Source: Epiperipatus broadwayi (lineage: Eukaryota > Onychophora > Udeonychophora > Euonychophora > Peripatidae). Taken from it: 64,000 nucleotides of DNA. The notes beneath the pieces were generated by a model. It was not told where the DNA came from. It made no database searches and saw only the letters and a list, made by a program, of their open reading frames with translations. The stretch covers positions 1,176,001 to 1,240,000 of the forward strand of contig JAQFVV010012447.1 of the NCBI GenBank assembly GCA_028023455.1, in the 5' to 3' direction. Shown one piece after another: positions 11,766 through 24,230 of the stretch (the first letter of the stretch is position 1; each line of letters opens with the position of its first letter). A program made the position numbers and the translations under genes.

Positions 11766-14700
11766 TACAAATGTTGTATTATATATATAAACATTGTATT
11801 ACTTTACAGATGTGATTAATAATTAATTTTTGCCCCTTTTTAATGAAGCAAAATTTGTCAATATTTTCCCAAAATCTATTTGATTTCTTAGTTTATAGTC
11901 AAACAAATAGAAGAGTCAGAGTTGACTTTTTTTTTTGACTAAATAAAGTTCTCAAATATTTTATTATTATTTGTGGAAGCTTCTTTTTATAATGTAGTAA
12001 CTGGAAACTTTAAAAATATTCTTAGTATAACTTCCAAATATAAATATGATTATATAAATTTGTATCTGCTTTAGTATCCAAAAGTGTTGAGAAAATTGCA
12101 TTAATAAAACTGGATTACAGCTCCATAAAATATTTATAAGAGTAACCAGTAATACAAATTAATTGATTCATATTTAAATAATATTATTCTTTATTATAAT
12201 TTTCATTTTCTTATTTTTTTATAAATGATTTGGTACCATTTCTAATTGTTTCTCTGAGACAAATACCCTCTCATAGCATTTTTATTCAGACCCTGATTTA
12301 AAAATATGAATTTAGAACAGTGATGTTAAAAGTAATTAAATAAGAGATTATTTATTGAGAAAACTATAAAGCAAAAAAGAAATCAGATTGAACATATTCT
12401 TATAAGTAGGGAAATTATAAAGAAATGTCAGAAAAGTCTGTGAAGAGTAAGTATGAGGGGGAAAGGAGAGGTGACTATTATTTAAAAAAGAAAATGGTTG
12501 TATATTTAAAAAGATAGAGTGACATATAAAAAGGAATGACATAAGCTATTGAACTGATGGAATTAACTGGTTGATTTAGAAGTTTTGTAATTATGATGGT
12601 GATTTGTATATTGCACAAAAAGTAAAACTGATTACATATCTATGCATATTCTTTTCATAGTAAAATATGTTACACTTTAAATTATCATTTTTCACATTAT
12701 TATTTTATGTATTAACAAAAATACTTTTCTTTTGGAGAATAAACACTTGTTAGTTAAGCCTTAAATATATTTTCATTTCAGCAAAGAATTCAGTAAAGAA
12801 CATTCTTTCAAAGAGCCAAAAATATTAATTTATTTGTGTATGCTCTAGACTGTTGAATTTCATTGAATTTCCTATTCATCACTTAGTCTTGCTCCTATCA
12901 TCCATTTACTGTGCTATGACCATATATTTTTCTCATGTTTCAAATCATGCAAATTGTAAGGTTATTTTTGCTTTGTTATACAAATATTGATGCACAAAGA
13001 AAATAAATTGTAAGACATGTTATTTCCAGCTGTATATTTAATAGCCCAACATATTAATTATTTTAACATCTAATTTTTGAAACAGGTGTTCTGTACTGCA
13101 AGTGCATTTAAGGCTTCATATAAATATTTATGAAGTTTTCACTTCATGCAAGAAACAATACATTATTAAAAAATTATTGCAATTTCATTATTGGGTTTAA
13201 TTTATATCATGGTAATAATATAATAATTATATAACAATAATCATAAATTAATTGCTATGGAAACCAGATCATGTTCAAAAATTTTAATGGTAGCTTGTGC
13301 TTTTAATAGTTCTATTAAGTTCATCTTATTTATGTTACAACACCAAAATTAAATTCATACATCGCATCATTATCATTAACATTTTTCATCATCATCAGTC
13401 AACTGCAAGATGAAGATCTCTCCAAGTTTAACCCAATTTTTCTGATTCATAGCCTCTTTTCTCCACATAACAACAAATTTCATTCTTTCACTCACTCATA
13501 CAAATGGTGATCTCTTTTTTAGACCATTGCTACAATCCCTTGGATTCCATCAATATGATAGTCCAAGTTCTATTTCAATTGTATAATTCTTCCAGTAAAG
13601 TCATCATGTGTGTTTGTTTTCTCACCACATATATCTGTCCATATTTCATTTTTGATTCCATTCAACTCTCTTCATACTTCATTGAGTAGTCTAAAGTTGC
13701 TTTTTACAAGGTTTCTAGTATGAATGAATAAAATAATTTTATAAAAGTATTTTTCAAAGTTTCAAAGACTAACAATGGATTCAGATCATGTAGGTGTACG
13801 ACATCAATTAGTGGTTAAGAATAATTCATATTTATGTTGTTGTTTTTTTAAAATATCAGCAATCTGAAGTTCTTGTCATATAGAAGTTTTGCATACACTT
13901 CATACATCCATAATTAGGGTGGAAAAATCTTTAAAAAGATTTTTTAGGTTCACAGTTTTTCTTTCAGGTAATCAGCCTATAGCTAAGCCATTTAATCATA
14001 CAAATTTGGTTGGTAAACAATATCATTTTTAGTTAGGAGATAAAACAAGGACAGTAAATCATCCACTCTCTAACATTTGGAAGTCTGGTGAACCATTGCT
14101 TTTTAGTTCTTTCCCCTTTTTTATCAATTTTATTTTCCAACTGAAATAAATTGTTACAATACTGATAGAATTAAATCTTATTTCATTCTCCAGTTAAGAA
14201 TTTATTAGATTGGGAATTTATATTGACTCAACAATTTTCCCAGTTTTATTTATATTATTATTTTTTTTATTTTTTTTGTAGTTGAAATTATGTTTATTTG
14301 CTTTAAATGAGTTATTTTATAAATTATGCAAGCATAATTCTTAAAAATTTTTTGAAATAATAAAATCAGGGTGACATTTAAATCTCTAAAAGTATTTTAT
14401 ATATTTAAATCTAGATTGCGTTTGTTTTTTATTCACAAACCAAATTAAATGTAAATGTGAAAATTACTATATTTTCTTTTAAAGAAACTTTGTTAAGCAC
14501 TCACGAGTTTCTACTTTTTTGTAACTGGATTTCTTCAGAATAATTTAAAGATGATCAGCGATTTTAAAATGCACTAATAACATCTTAAATAAACCCAAGT
14601 GTAATTAAGAAATGGAGTAAACATCATTACAAAAAAAAAACTCACCAATTGCTCTGTTAGTAAACAAAATTTATTTTATTGCTTTTTCCAGCGCAAATAA

Positions 14701-15712
14701 TAATTACCAGATTAATTTTACCCTTAAACTATCAATATTTATAAATATAAAAAATATATATTTTTCAATAAGAAATTTTTTTTACATCAGTATATATATA
14801 TATTTAAGTGATAAACATTTCTATATAAAGATTTAAAATAATTTTAAAAGATTATAAATGTAATTACTGATAATTAATCTAAAAATTATATGTTTTTTTA
14901 TATATTATATTGGTTAGATATAAGTGGATAAAGAAAATAGCCTTTAAATAGCCTACTATAGGCTAAAGAACGTCTCTCATAAAAAAAGAAAGAAAAAGCA
15001 TTAGCTTGCGATTGTTTATTTGGTTTTCTATTTTTGTTTTCCCTTCTAGCAAGAAACAGCCATACTCATTTCCTAAACAATAATGGACAATAAGGTGAGT
15101 GGCTACAGATTATCTAATTTAAAAAACCCACTTTAAATGTGATTTGAACGTGGTAAAATTTTAAAGCTTATCTCAAATAAAGATTGTAACATGGTGAGAG
15201 ATTAACGACCATCGTACGATGAGTTCTTTATACACATAAATTATATGTAATAACTAGGAATCATACAGAATAAATAAACATGTGAATATATTATTCACTT
15301 ATATTAAACTTATTTTAATGTGTTTCCATATATCCAGGGTCACCTCTTGTGGATGTACAGGGCACAAAGGTTCCTTATCATGGGGCACCAAGACACCAAT
15401 GTAATGTTTACATTTTTGAATCATTTCATTGCTAGAAGTACATTCTGAGTGTAAATATTTTTTAATTAAATATAAGAGGAATACTTTTTTACTTAGACTT
15501 GTGGAGACAATCGCTCAAGCCTCAAAACAGATTTTATATATACTCTACTTTTGCACAAAAGTGAACAGACTGACATCCTTTTGTTACTATAACTAATAAA
15601 ATTTATATGTAAATAAAATACTTAGATTCCCCAATTACTTCTATTTAAATATCCTAATTTATATAAAATGTAACATACTACTATTAATAATTTATTTAAA
15701 AATAAATCTTGC
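11766..15712. other. AT-rich spacer, no gene seen
   Basis: Small open frames at 12348-12542 (minus) and 13504-13689 (plus) have no domain and low-complexity composition. A short perfect local palindrome (TAGCCTACTATAGGCTA) is at about 14949-14965. Confidence 0.5.
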
Positions 15713-15722
15713 TTTAAAAATG

Positions 15723-15823
15723 TTTTTTTTCTCATGTGTCATAGCATCAGCCGGGAAGCGAAACCGCTAACCCGGGACAACTGCTTGTAAAGCAGCTGTC
15801 GCTGATCTCTCGACCACCAATGA
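15723..15823 (-). mobile_element. tRNA-derived SINE (family T) with target duplication
   Basis: Minus-strand copy of family T: GGTGGTCGAGAGATC... through a T-arm-like CCCGGGTTAGC...CCCGGC, ending TGACACATGAG and an A tail seen as the T run at 15723-15730. It is flanked by the direct repeat TTTAAAAATG (15713-15722 and 15824-15833). The A tail plus ~10-bp duplication indicate LINE-mediated retrotransposition. Confidence 0.8.
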
Positions 15824-15899
15824 TTTAAAAATGGTGTCTCATAATTACAGTATTTCTGTGTGTGATGAAATTGACTTTATTAGTGGTATTTAGATATAT

Positions 15900-16000
15900 A
15901 TATTTCATGTGTCAAAGCATCGGCCGGGAAGCGAACCCGCAAACCCGGGACAACTGCTTGCAAGGCTGCTGTGCTGATCACTCGACCACCAACGCTTGAC
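15900..16000 (-). mobile_element. tRNA-derived SINE (family T), best-preserved copy
   Basis: Minus strand: GTCAAGCGTTGGTGGTCGAG (acceptor and A-box region), anticodon-like loop CTTGCAA, and GCGGGTTCGCTTCCCGGC (T arm/B box), ending TTTGACACATG. It is flanked by TAGATATAT at 15891-15899 and 16001-16009, although an AT-rich duplication is weaker evidence. It is separated from the 15723 copy by ~75 bp as an independent insertion. Confidence 0.78.
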
Positions 16001-16009
16001 TAGATATAT

Positions 16010-17345
16010 TATTTATTTTATAATAGTGATAGAGTGGCGGAGTTTGAAATGTGGGATCTTAGGACTGATTTGCAGCAAGATATTTTTAATAATATTATCT
16101 TTCCTTCTTTTTTATTATACTGAATTATCTCTTTACATCGTTTACTAAATAGCTTTTTCTATATTTATTAATTAATTTTATGTTGTATTATTTTATACAA
16201 TTTACTAAAAAGCTTTTCCTTGGATGTGCATTCGGGTTTGTTCTCAGTTAAAAACTTGTAATTGATCTATAATCCATACTATGATCCAAATATAAGGAAA
16301 ACAGAATGAGTAAAAAAACAATTTTTAAAAAGGTATTATTGCACAATAAAATATTTAATTGCTAACAAATTTCATGATAATAATATATTTTATATTCTCT
16401 TTATCGTAATTAAACCCTTACATGATCTGGATTATAGTAAAATTTAAAAATTGTAACTAGTGGAAGAAATTATATAATAGTTATCCAACATAACTTATAA
16501 TATATAGGGTATATGAACACAGACTTTCACATGACCCACTACTCTCAGTTATTCCAACATAACTTATGAATAAACAAAATAAAGTGCAAGGCATTTTAAT
16601 GGTTTCTAAAAAATTATCAAATAAACAATTTACATATTAAAATTTAAATTTCTATGCTGAAATAAATCCTGGCCAAATCTCTAATTGTCAAAATATATAA
16701 TAAGATATAATATATGTAATAAAACATTTGTTAATTATTCAATACATTTGTCACTAATTAAGGCTCATCATCTATATGTTGTAAATAAACAAATTATGGC
16801 CACGTAATCCTATAATTTATTACACATTGCTTAAAATAAAAATTATTCTTCATTTTAGTCCATTTTCATCATAACACTTTATTTATTTGAGATATAATAG
16901 AATCCCTTTGTTATTTGGTCATATCAATAATAAATGATTTTCATAATTTTTGAGGTTAATGATTTTAAGAATAGTGATTATAATATATTGTAAAACTCTA
17001 AGATAACGGTTTACTCTAATTAATGCAATATCAGAATTTACAGCCTACTTGCTAGCCTTGTTAAAATATGTAAGTATAGCAGCAAATTCATTAATGTTTA
17101 ACTTACACTTTAGATATTGTAGTAGAAAATCAACACTGTCATATTAATACTGCTAGTCTTAGCATCATCATACCACTGTATTTTTTTTTTAAATATTGCT
17201 AAAAAGAGCCTCAAAATGAAACAGATCCTAAAAAAGATTTTCTTTTATCCTCTGCCTTATCCTAAATAATATAGAGTTTTCTCTCTCTGTAATAAAAACC
17301 TTTTGACCTTTATTATAATATTATATTTATTTGTTCACAATATAT
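16010..17345. other. AT-rich spacer, no gene seen
   Basis: Nothing supported. A possible SINE-tail remnant (ATGAACACAGACTTTCACATG) lies near 16513. Confidence 0.5.
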
Positions 17346-19225
17346 TGTAACGGAATAGCGTTACATGGGATTTGAACCCAGGCATATGAGGTTATGTTAA
17401 ACTATAATCAATTGACGAAGTGAATGACAGGAACAAAACTTTTAAAAAAGCGGTCTTGCTTTAATAATAAACGAGAAACAGCCGTTTCTAAAGCATGATC
17501 GCAGCTATATAAGAGTACCTGTCAAATTTATTGAAATAAATTTGTAAAAGAGTTTTTTTTATTATTTTGTGTTTGTTTGTTAAGAATAAATCTATAATCA
17601 TTAGTTGTAGTTTTTTTTTTGCATTTTTAATTAAATAAAGAGAGAGAATGATTGAACACAAGTTTGACTTTTATTAAATCATTTAAATCATTTTGAACAA
17701 AAGGGGAAAATGAATAAATTAATTTGCAATATGTTCTGAAATTCCAAGCAATCTAAAATTATTTTAAATGGGGGTAATTAGTAAATGTAAAATTAGAGAA
17801 ATTGAAACAATAGGCAGAATATGTGCTGGTACGCCCAGATAAAATAAGCCAAATTTAGAAACAGAGGTGAGAAAAAGTGTACACTGCTATTGTACAACTC
17901 AGACTTCTGTCTCCAGCGAAACAATACCTGAAAAAATGGTCAAATTGAGCGAAATTCCAAGGTGGTGTAAATGATCCCAGAAATCACGGAATTGAGTTAA
18001 CACTCGATGAACTTATAAGATGAAGGGACTCACAGGTGCATGGGAGTGATTGGGTGAGAAAAATTCAAGGTGTGAGGGTGGGAAGGAAGAGATCAAAAAG
18101 GCCGGACAGCACTTTTCAGATTATTATTGAATTAGACTATTATTGATTATTATTAGACGATTGAAATCTAACGGAGATGCATTGCTGAACATAAAATTCG
18201 TGGCTTGACCGCCGGACCTCCGCGTCCAGCTCTGCTGATTGCCAATAGGATACTCGTAACACCGGAGAAACTTCACATAAGGACCACACATGCTTTTGAG
18301 ACCTTGCAAATTGCCGGAATGCTTCGTTAAAGAAGAAACCATCGCTCAGGATCCCATTACAGTCTTTCTACATTCCACAGGTAGCTATCTTTAAATTGTC
18401 ATATTCACTTATTCACCAAAATAAAATAACTTTAATAACCAGAACTATTAAAAAAAACATTAAGCTAAAATGATAAAGTTACTCTTGACCATTAATGAAC
18501 GATTCGAGAATCTAACCAAATAAGTTTGCCTACAGATTAACATTCTTTAAAATATGTGCGAAGTCACCTTGAAATCTATATTTAATTATCTCAGCTTGCC
18601 GATCATATACCTGCATTAATTGTTAATAAACAGATTAAATAAAACATTTATTTAACTAGTATTTTTTGTTATTAATTGCTTGGAATTTCAACATAAATTT
18701 ATATAATAGGAATGAGTGCTAGAGCGATCAAATTTGTTTGTATATGAATGAATGCATTTGATATTTTTTGGTGTTGGGATTTTATTTTATTTATGCTTAT
18801 GTTTGTTATGTTCTCTTAGATTAAATTAAGTTTGATTAAGTTATTCTGTGGGATATAGGGCAGGCCCTCATATAATAAGTAATTGATCGTGAGTGAAAGA
18901 TCACAGATTTGATGTAATTTGAAGGGTAATATTGGCTGTGTTCGTTTCTTGCTTCCAACTGGAGTGATGCATGGGCATGTTTTGTGATATAGTTGAGTGA
19001 GCTTATGCACATACGTGGCAGACTCTTATAAAAGTTCTCCTGGTGCCTATTACTTGGATTCAATCCGAATTTACGTATAAAATAAATAAAGCGTACGTGT
19101 ATATGTGTTTGAAATTATCTTCACAGAACATTATGTAATCCCCCGGACGCAAGAACACAGCAGATTCGTAATAGTGACATTATTGAGTGAGCGGTAGCAT
19201 GCTCACGCAACACTGGGCGGATACA
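17346..19225 (+). repeat. 5' LTR of the gag-only element
   Basis: 1880 bp. It starts with a terminal hairpin, TGTAACG...CGTTACA, followed by TGGGATTTGAACCC, which is the reverse of a tRNA-type B box. TATATAAG at about 17506 and TATAAAAG at 19027-19034 are candidate promoters. The second is followed ~50 bp later by AATAAATAAA (19081-19090), giving a plausible short R region. Minus-strand open frames inside both LTRs are conserved only because the LTRs are copies. Confidence 0.9.
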
Positions 19226-19227
19226 TT

Positions 19228-19246
19228 TGGCGCGTCAACGTGGCCC
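19228..19246 (+). promoter_or_regulatory. Primer-binding site of the gag-only element
   Basis: TGGCGCGTCAACGTGGCCC begins two bases after the LTR end. It resembles the common TGGCGCCCAACGTGGGGC type, complementary to a tRNA 3' end with CCA. The exact tRNA cannot be assigned. Confidence 0.65.
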
Positions 19247-19954
19247 GAAACTATTGTTTCAAGTGGTGGGACCGACGTGGATACAGCTGACGTTTCTAAC
19301 AACGAAAGCAAATCTAAAAGAGAGGGAGCTCGAAATAACAGAATAAATTATCTATTAAAGCGGGGGGAAATTTTCGGAATCACCATAAAATAAAATCATT
19401 AAACGTTGCTTAAGGGAGTGGGAAAGGGATTTAGTTCTCTTATTAGCACTAAAATAATCAAGATCCGAATACACTTAATAGTTGTAGAAGGCTGTGGAAT
19501 AGCGGGATTCCGTGGAAGAAAGATCGTATATTAAAAGGAAGCAAATTAAGCGCAAATAAAAAAATATATATACATCGTTAAAAGACGTATTTATATTCTT
19601 GCACAAAGGAAGTACTGTAACTGGGATCTTGTTAGGAGTTTCGTGTTTTACTTAAAAAAAAGAGAAGGGGGCTAAAGAAAGAGGTCAACATAGCATATAT
19701 ATATATAAGGATGCATATAACCATAGAATAGATATAGCCGCACATATAATCGATAGCTGCTGAATGGAAATGGAGGGAACAGAGGGACCTGGGATAGTAT
19801 GAGCGATAGAAACCAAATTGGAGGAAGGACAGGAGCTGTGGGAATTTTGAAGGGCAAGGAGCATCTGAGGATAGGATAAGACAGTCAGTGGGACCCGCGG
19901 AGTAGTAGGTAGCGAGCCGTGGATTACTATAAATTATAAATCAGATAGTAAACA

Positions 19955-20539
19955 ATGGAAGAAAACCCAGATGAAAGCATGTGGGAACAGATGGGGGAGA
20001 GTCCAATACAATTTAAAAAACAGGATACGGAGAATGAAGGGGATATTAAAACATTAATAAAGATGATGACGCAAATGATGGCCGAAATGAGGGAAGATAG
20101 AGAAGAGGGTAGAAGAGATAAGGAAGAGTTTAAAGAGGAGCTAAGGCAATTGCTCAGGGGAAAGGAAATGAAGTCAGAAGAGAACAAAGGGGAAGATAGT
20201 AGTTTAGCCAATGTTGAGGAAAAAATAGACCAGAATAGGATGGGGATGGACAAAACGAAAACAGATCTGAATGATCTAAAGGAAAGGGTAGAGATACTTA
20301 TGGATAATGTAGAAAAAGGAAATAGGCATCAAGATGCGATGAAGGAAGCTATCAGGCAGACGGAGGAGGCATGTCATGAAATTAGACAACACCAGGAGAG
20401 TGGGGACAGAGAATCCAAAGGATTGAAGCAGACCAGGGACATGGGAATGTGGGTAGAAGGATGGAAGAGATGGAGAAGAGATGGGAAAGGCAGATGTCGC
20501 AACAGGACACAAGTCGTGTATGGGCGGAGAGACAGATGA
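19955..20539 (+). CDS. Gag N-terminal part (coiled coil), frameshifted
   Basis: 194 codons from the first ATG after the leader. Residues ~25-150 are very rich in Glu, Lys, Arg and Met with heptad spacing (e.g. KMMTQMMAEMREDREEGRR), the coiled-coil N terminus usual in Gypsy Gag. After about residue 145 the sequence stops looking like Gag, while the overlapping plus-strand frame at 20386-20540 does (IQRIEAD..., then MEEMEKRWERQ). A frameshift in 20386-20539 therefore splits gag in two. Whether it is a mutation or programmed -1 shifting cannot be told; no obvious slippery heptamer is seen. Confidence 0.65.
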   Translation: MEENPDESMWEQMGESPIQFKKQDTENEGDIKTLIKMMTQMMAEMREDREEGRRDKEEFKEELRQLLRGKEMKSEENKGEDSSLANVEEKIDQNRMGMDKTKTDLNDLKERVEILMDNVEKGNRHQDAMKEAIRQTEEACHEIRQHQESGDRESKGLKQTRDMGMWVEGWKRWRRDGKGRCRNRTQVVYGRRDR

Positions 20540-21087
20540 AGATAGAAATATTTAGGGCAGGAGAAAATGAAAACCCAATGGACCACCTCGAAAGCATCAG
20601 GAATCTGTTTGGAGAACCAACGGTGAGAGAACCTGACCGAATAAATATTGCAAGCGGATACCTACAGGGCCCAGCGAGAGACTGGTGGAGGACGCTGGAA
20701 TTTAAACCCCGGTCATATGAGGAATATAAGGAAGAAGTTTTGCGGTGTTTCTGGAACATAGCATGTCAAGAAGGGACTTATTTTAGGATCACCAGGGAGA
20801 AATATGGGGGAAGGCCCAGTGAGACGGCCACTCAGTTTTATTATAGGCAGGTGGCAAGCCTTCAACAATTGCCTGCATACCATATGATGGAGATGCAGAT
20901 CATCTCGATAATAAGGCACAATATGCCAACCACCCTCAGACACATGATGCTGGGAAGGGATTGCAAAGGGATCCATGAAATGGGGGAAATGATAGCAAAA
21001 TTTGAGCAAGAAGAGGGGATAGGAGGGCAGATAGAGAGGTCTAGTAATGAACAACCCAGAAAACGAGTACCACCGGACCGATACTAA
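20449..21087 (+). CDS. Gag capsid-like part (retrotransposon gag domain)
   Basis: 212 codons. Residues ~45-150 match the retrotransposon gag family by pattern: an F-GE start, SGYLQGPARDWWRTL, then YEEYKEEVLRCFW, and a helical C-terminal part ending in the Gln/Glu-rich FEQEEG region. It would form the capsid of a virus-like particle. It ends NEQPRKRVPPDRY with no CCHC zinc knuckle and no protease or pol afterwards. The annotated ATG lies inside the overlap with the upstream frame, so the true protein probably begins at 19955 and crosses the frameshift. Confidence 0.75.
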   Translation: MGRRMEEMEKRWERQMSQQDTSRVWAERQMKIEIFRAGENENPMDHLESIRNLFGEPTVREPDRINIASGYLQGPARDWWRTLEFKPRSYEEYKEEVLRCFWNIACQEGTYFRITREKYGGRPSETATQFYYRQVASLQQLPAYHMMEMQIISIIRHNMPTTLRHMMLGRDCKGIHEMGEMIAKFEQEEGIGGQIERSSNEQPRKRVPPDRY

Positions 21088-21934
21088 CCCATAGGATGGA
21101 GGGAAAATGAATTGACGACCGTGGATATCACAAAGACAAATGTTTAAAGGAACTCACATGGGAAATAGATGCCACGAACCGGGAATGACCTGTGACATGA
21201 ATCGGCATATGATATTGGAAATGGAATTAATAATAAAAAAAAAAAAAGAAGAAAAAAAAAAGGGAAAGGGGGGATGACTAACACCAAGCCTTGGGTGTAA
21301 CATATAAAACAAACAGGTCAACCGCTCACAAAGCAGCCTGTAGTGTATAGAGCCAATGTGTTGGTGGATCGACCTGGGAGTACCCTGCAAGACCAGGAGA
21401 AGGCTGGCACATGACGCTGGCCCAACCTAAGTGCGGAAAATCACGCAACACATTTCATTAGAGTTCTTGCCAGCTCACTTCCCAAAACTTCGTTATTGCT
21501 GGGCGGATCAGACTTTCCAAAATCTTAGATAGAGATCGATCGTATTCTGTATAGGGGACTTCAGAAAGGTCCATCCTCATACCTCCTGTCAGGGATGCAT
21601 GAAACCCATTGGCCATTGTCATCAATCGTGGCAGACCCTAGATTACCAGATAGTTTTTTTTCTCCGTTAATAGTCGTTGTAAAAAGAAGTCTGACCGCAG
21701 AGCACCTGATCCAAATTTTAAGGGAAGGCGGAGCCGCAGACAAACAGCCCGGAAAAGCTGCCATAATGGGACCCGTATTGCATAAAAGAAAGGAGGATGT
21801 TGGGTCGGTTCACTGAATGCTGCAAAGAGGAAAAATGATTAAGGGGACTTTCAATGCAAGGGCACTGAAGAGGGCCGAATAACTTGGCTCCTTCTCAGAG
21901 CTAAAACCTGCAACCTCGGATTTTACTTTACACC
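21088..21934 (+). other. Non-coding 3' part of the gag-only element
   Basis: Where pol would normally lie. It holds an A/G-rich tract (21232-21276) and a 73-codon frame at 21595-21816 (DPRLPDSFFSPLIVVVKR...) that I do not recognise. It is less AT-rich than the window average. No DDE, protease (D-T/S-G) or RT motif was seen in any frame. Confidence 0.55.
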
Positions 21935-21947
21935 GGGTGGGGAGATA
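21935..21947 (+). promoter_or_regulatory. Polypurine tract of the gag-only element
   Basis: GGGTGGGGAGATA lies immediately before the 3' LTR, the standard site of plus-strand priming. Confidence 0.75.
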
Positions 21948-23828
21948 TGTAACGGAATAGCATTACATGGGATTTGAACCCAGGCATATGAGGTTATGTT
22001 AAACTATAATCAATTGACGAAATGAATGACAGGAACAAAACTTTTAAAAAAGCGGTCTTGCTTTAATAATAAACGAGAAACAGCCATTTCTAAAGCATGA
22101 TCGCAGCTATATAAGAGTACCTGTCAAATTTATTGAAATAAATTTGTAAAAGAGTTTTTTTATTATTTTGTGTTTGTTTGTTAAGAATAAATCTATAATC
22201 ATTAGTTGTAGGTTTTTTTTTTCATTTTTAATTAAATAAAGAGAGAGGAATGATTGAACACAAGTTTGACTTTTATTAAATCATTTAAATCATTTTGAAC
22301 AAAAGGGGAAAATGAATAAATTAATTTGCAATATGTTCTGAAATTCCAAGCGATCTAAAATTATTTTAAATGGGGGTAATTAGTTAAATGTAAAATTAGA
22401 GAAATTGAAACAATAGGCAGGATATGTGCTGGTACGCCTAGATAAAATAAGCCAAATTTAGAAACAGAGGTGAGAAAAAGTGTACACTGCTATTGTACAA
22501 CTCAGACTTCTGTCTCCAGCGAAACAATACCTGAAAAAATGGTCAAATTGAGCGAAATTCCAAGGTGGTGTAAACGATCCCAGAAATCACGGAATTGAGT
22601 TAACACTCGATGAACTTATAAGATGAAGGGACTCACAGGTGCATGGGAGTGATTGGGTGAGAAAAATTCAAGGTGTGAGGGCAGGAAGGAAGAGATCAAA
22701 AAGGCCGGACAGCACTTTTCAGATTATTATTGAATTAGACTATTATTGATTATTATTAGACGATTGAAATCTAACGGAGATGCGTTGCTGAACATAAAAT
22801 TCATGGCTTGACCGCCGGACCTCCACGTCCAGCTCTGCTGATTGCCAATAGGATGCTCATAACACCGGAGAAACTTCACATAAGGACCACACATGCTTTT
22901 GAGACCTTGATAATTGCCGGAATGCTTCGTTAAAGAAGAAACCATCGCTCAGGATCCCATTACAGTCTTTCTACGTTTCACAGGTAGCTATCTTTGAATT
23001 GTCATATTCACTTATTCACCAAAATAAAATAACTTTAATAACCAGAACTATTAAAAAAAACATTAAGCTAAAATGATAAAGTTACTCTTGACCATTAATG
23101 AACGATTCGAGAATCTAACCAAATAAGTTTGCCTACAGATTAACATTCTTTAAAATATGTGTGAAGTCACCTTGAAATCTATATTTAATTATCTCGGCTT
23201 GCCAATCATATACCTGCATTAATTGTTAGTAAACAGATTAAATAAAACATTTATTTAACTAGTATTTTTTGTTATTAATTGCTTGGAATTTCAACATAAA
23301 TTTATATAATAGGAATGAGTGCTAGAGCGATCAAATTTGTTTGTATATGAATGAATGCATTTGATATTTTTTGGTGTTGGGATTTTATTTTATTTATGCT
23401 TATGTTTGTTATGTTCTCTTAGATTAAATTAAGTTTGATTAAGTTATTCTGTGGGATATAGGGCAGGCCCTCATATAATAAGTAATTGATCGTGAGTGAA
23501 AGATCACAGATTCGATGTAATTTGAAGGGTAATATTGGCTGTGTTCCTTTCTTTCTTCCGACTGGAGTGATGCACGGGCATGTTTTGTGATATAGTTGAG
23601 TGAGCTTATGCACATACGTGGCGGACTCTTATAAAAGTTCTCCTGGCGCTTATTACTTGGATTCAATCCAAATTTACGTATAAAATAAATAAAGCATACG
23701 TGTATATGTGTTTGAAATTATCTTCACAGAACATTATGTAATCCCCCGGACGCAAGAACACAGCAGATTCGTAATAGTGACATTATTGAGAGAGCGGAAG
23801 CATGTGCGCGCAACACCGGGCGGATACA
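21948..23828 (+). repeat. 3' LTR of the gag-only element
   Basis: 1881 bp, collinear with 17346-19225. Differences are mostly transitions, many at CG sites (e.g. AGCGTTA to AGCATTA, CCGTTT to CCATTT, CTCGTAA to CTCATAA). Confidence 0.9.
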
Positions 23829-24220
23829 ATATATATATATATATCACATCAGCACCAGTCAATGCTTAACATTAAGTAACAGAATACCAGCAATATGTGA
23901 TCAAAGCAGCAGCACCCAAATAATAAATGGAAATTCACTTATTATCAGAATAAGATCTTAAATAGACCTTGGATGACAACAACGATTTAAATAAATTAAA
24001 ATTTAAAGTACTTATAAGTTTTAAATAATCATTTCTAAATAAGATTCTGGCCTGTTTAATGAAATTTATTTAAAACCTCTAAGCAGTTTGAATTTTATTT
24101 TGTGCTGCTTTAATAACATATTGCTTATTTTCTATTGGTTAATGCCAAGCTTTAATTGGGGATCATGTGATAACTAACTAGCCATTGACATTTGTGTTAT
24201 ATTATAATATATACTAGATT
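23829..24220. other. Short spacer
   Basis: An (AT)n tract, then unremarkable AT-rich DNA up to the LINE target duplication. Confidence 0.5.
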
Positions 24221-24230
24221 ATTGCCAGAG

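Larger units (their letters stand above)
17346..23828 (+). mobile_element. Gag-only LTR retrotransposon (TR-GAG-like), 6.48 kb
   Basis: Two directly repeated 1.88 kb LTRs start TGTAACGG and end GGATACA. They bracket a 2722-bp interior with a primer-binding site just after the 5' LTR, a broken gag gene and a polypurine tract just before the 3' LTR. Protease, reverse transcriptase, RNase H and integrase are all absent and the interior is too short to have held them, so the element is non-autonomous by design or by deletion. The LTRs differ at about 40 of 1880 positions by eye (~2%), so insertion is fairly recent. ATATAT occurs on both sides, but the right flank is an (AT)n tract, so the target duplication is uncertain. 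Confidence 0.88.

Noticed and set aside
15723-16000. Functional tRNA genes
   Set aside because: The cloverleaf is imperfect, copies carry A tails and target duplications, and sequences drift between copies: these are SINEs.
18124-19063. Minus-strand frames of 64-75 codons repeated at 22727-23666
   Set aside because: They are the same in both places only because they lie in the two LTRs; no domain and no initiation context.
19187-19393. 68-codon plus-strand frame
   Set aside because: It straddles the LTR end and the primer-binding site, so it cannot be a conserved gene.
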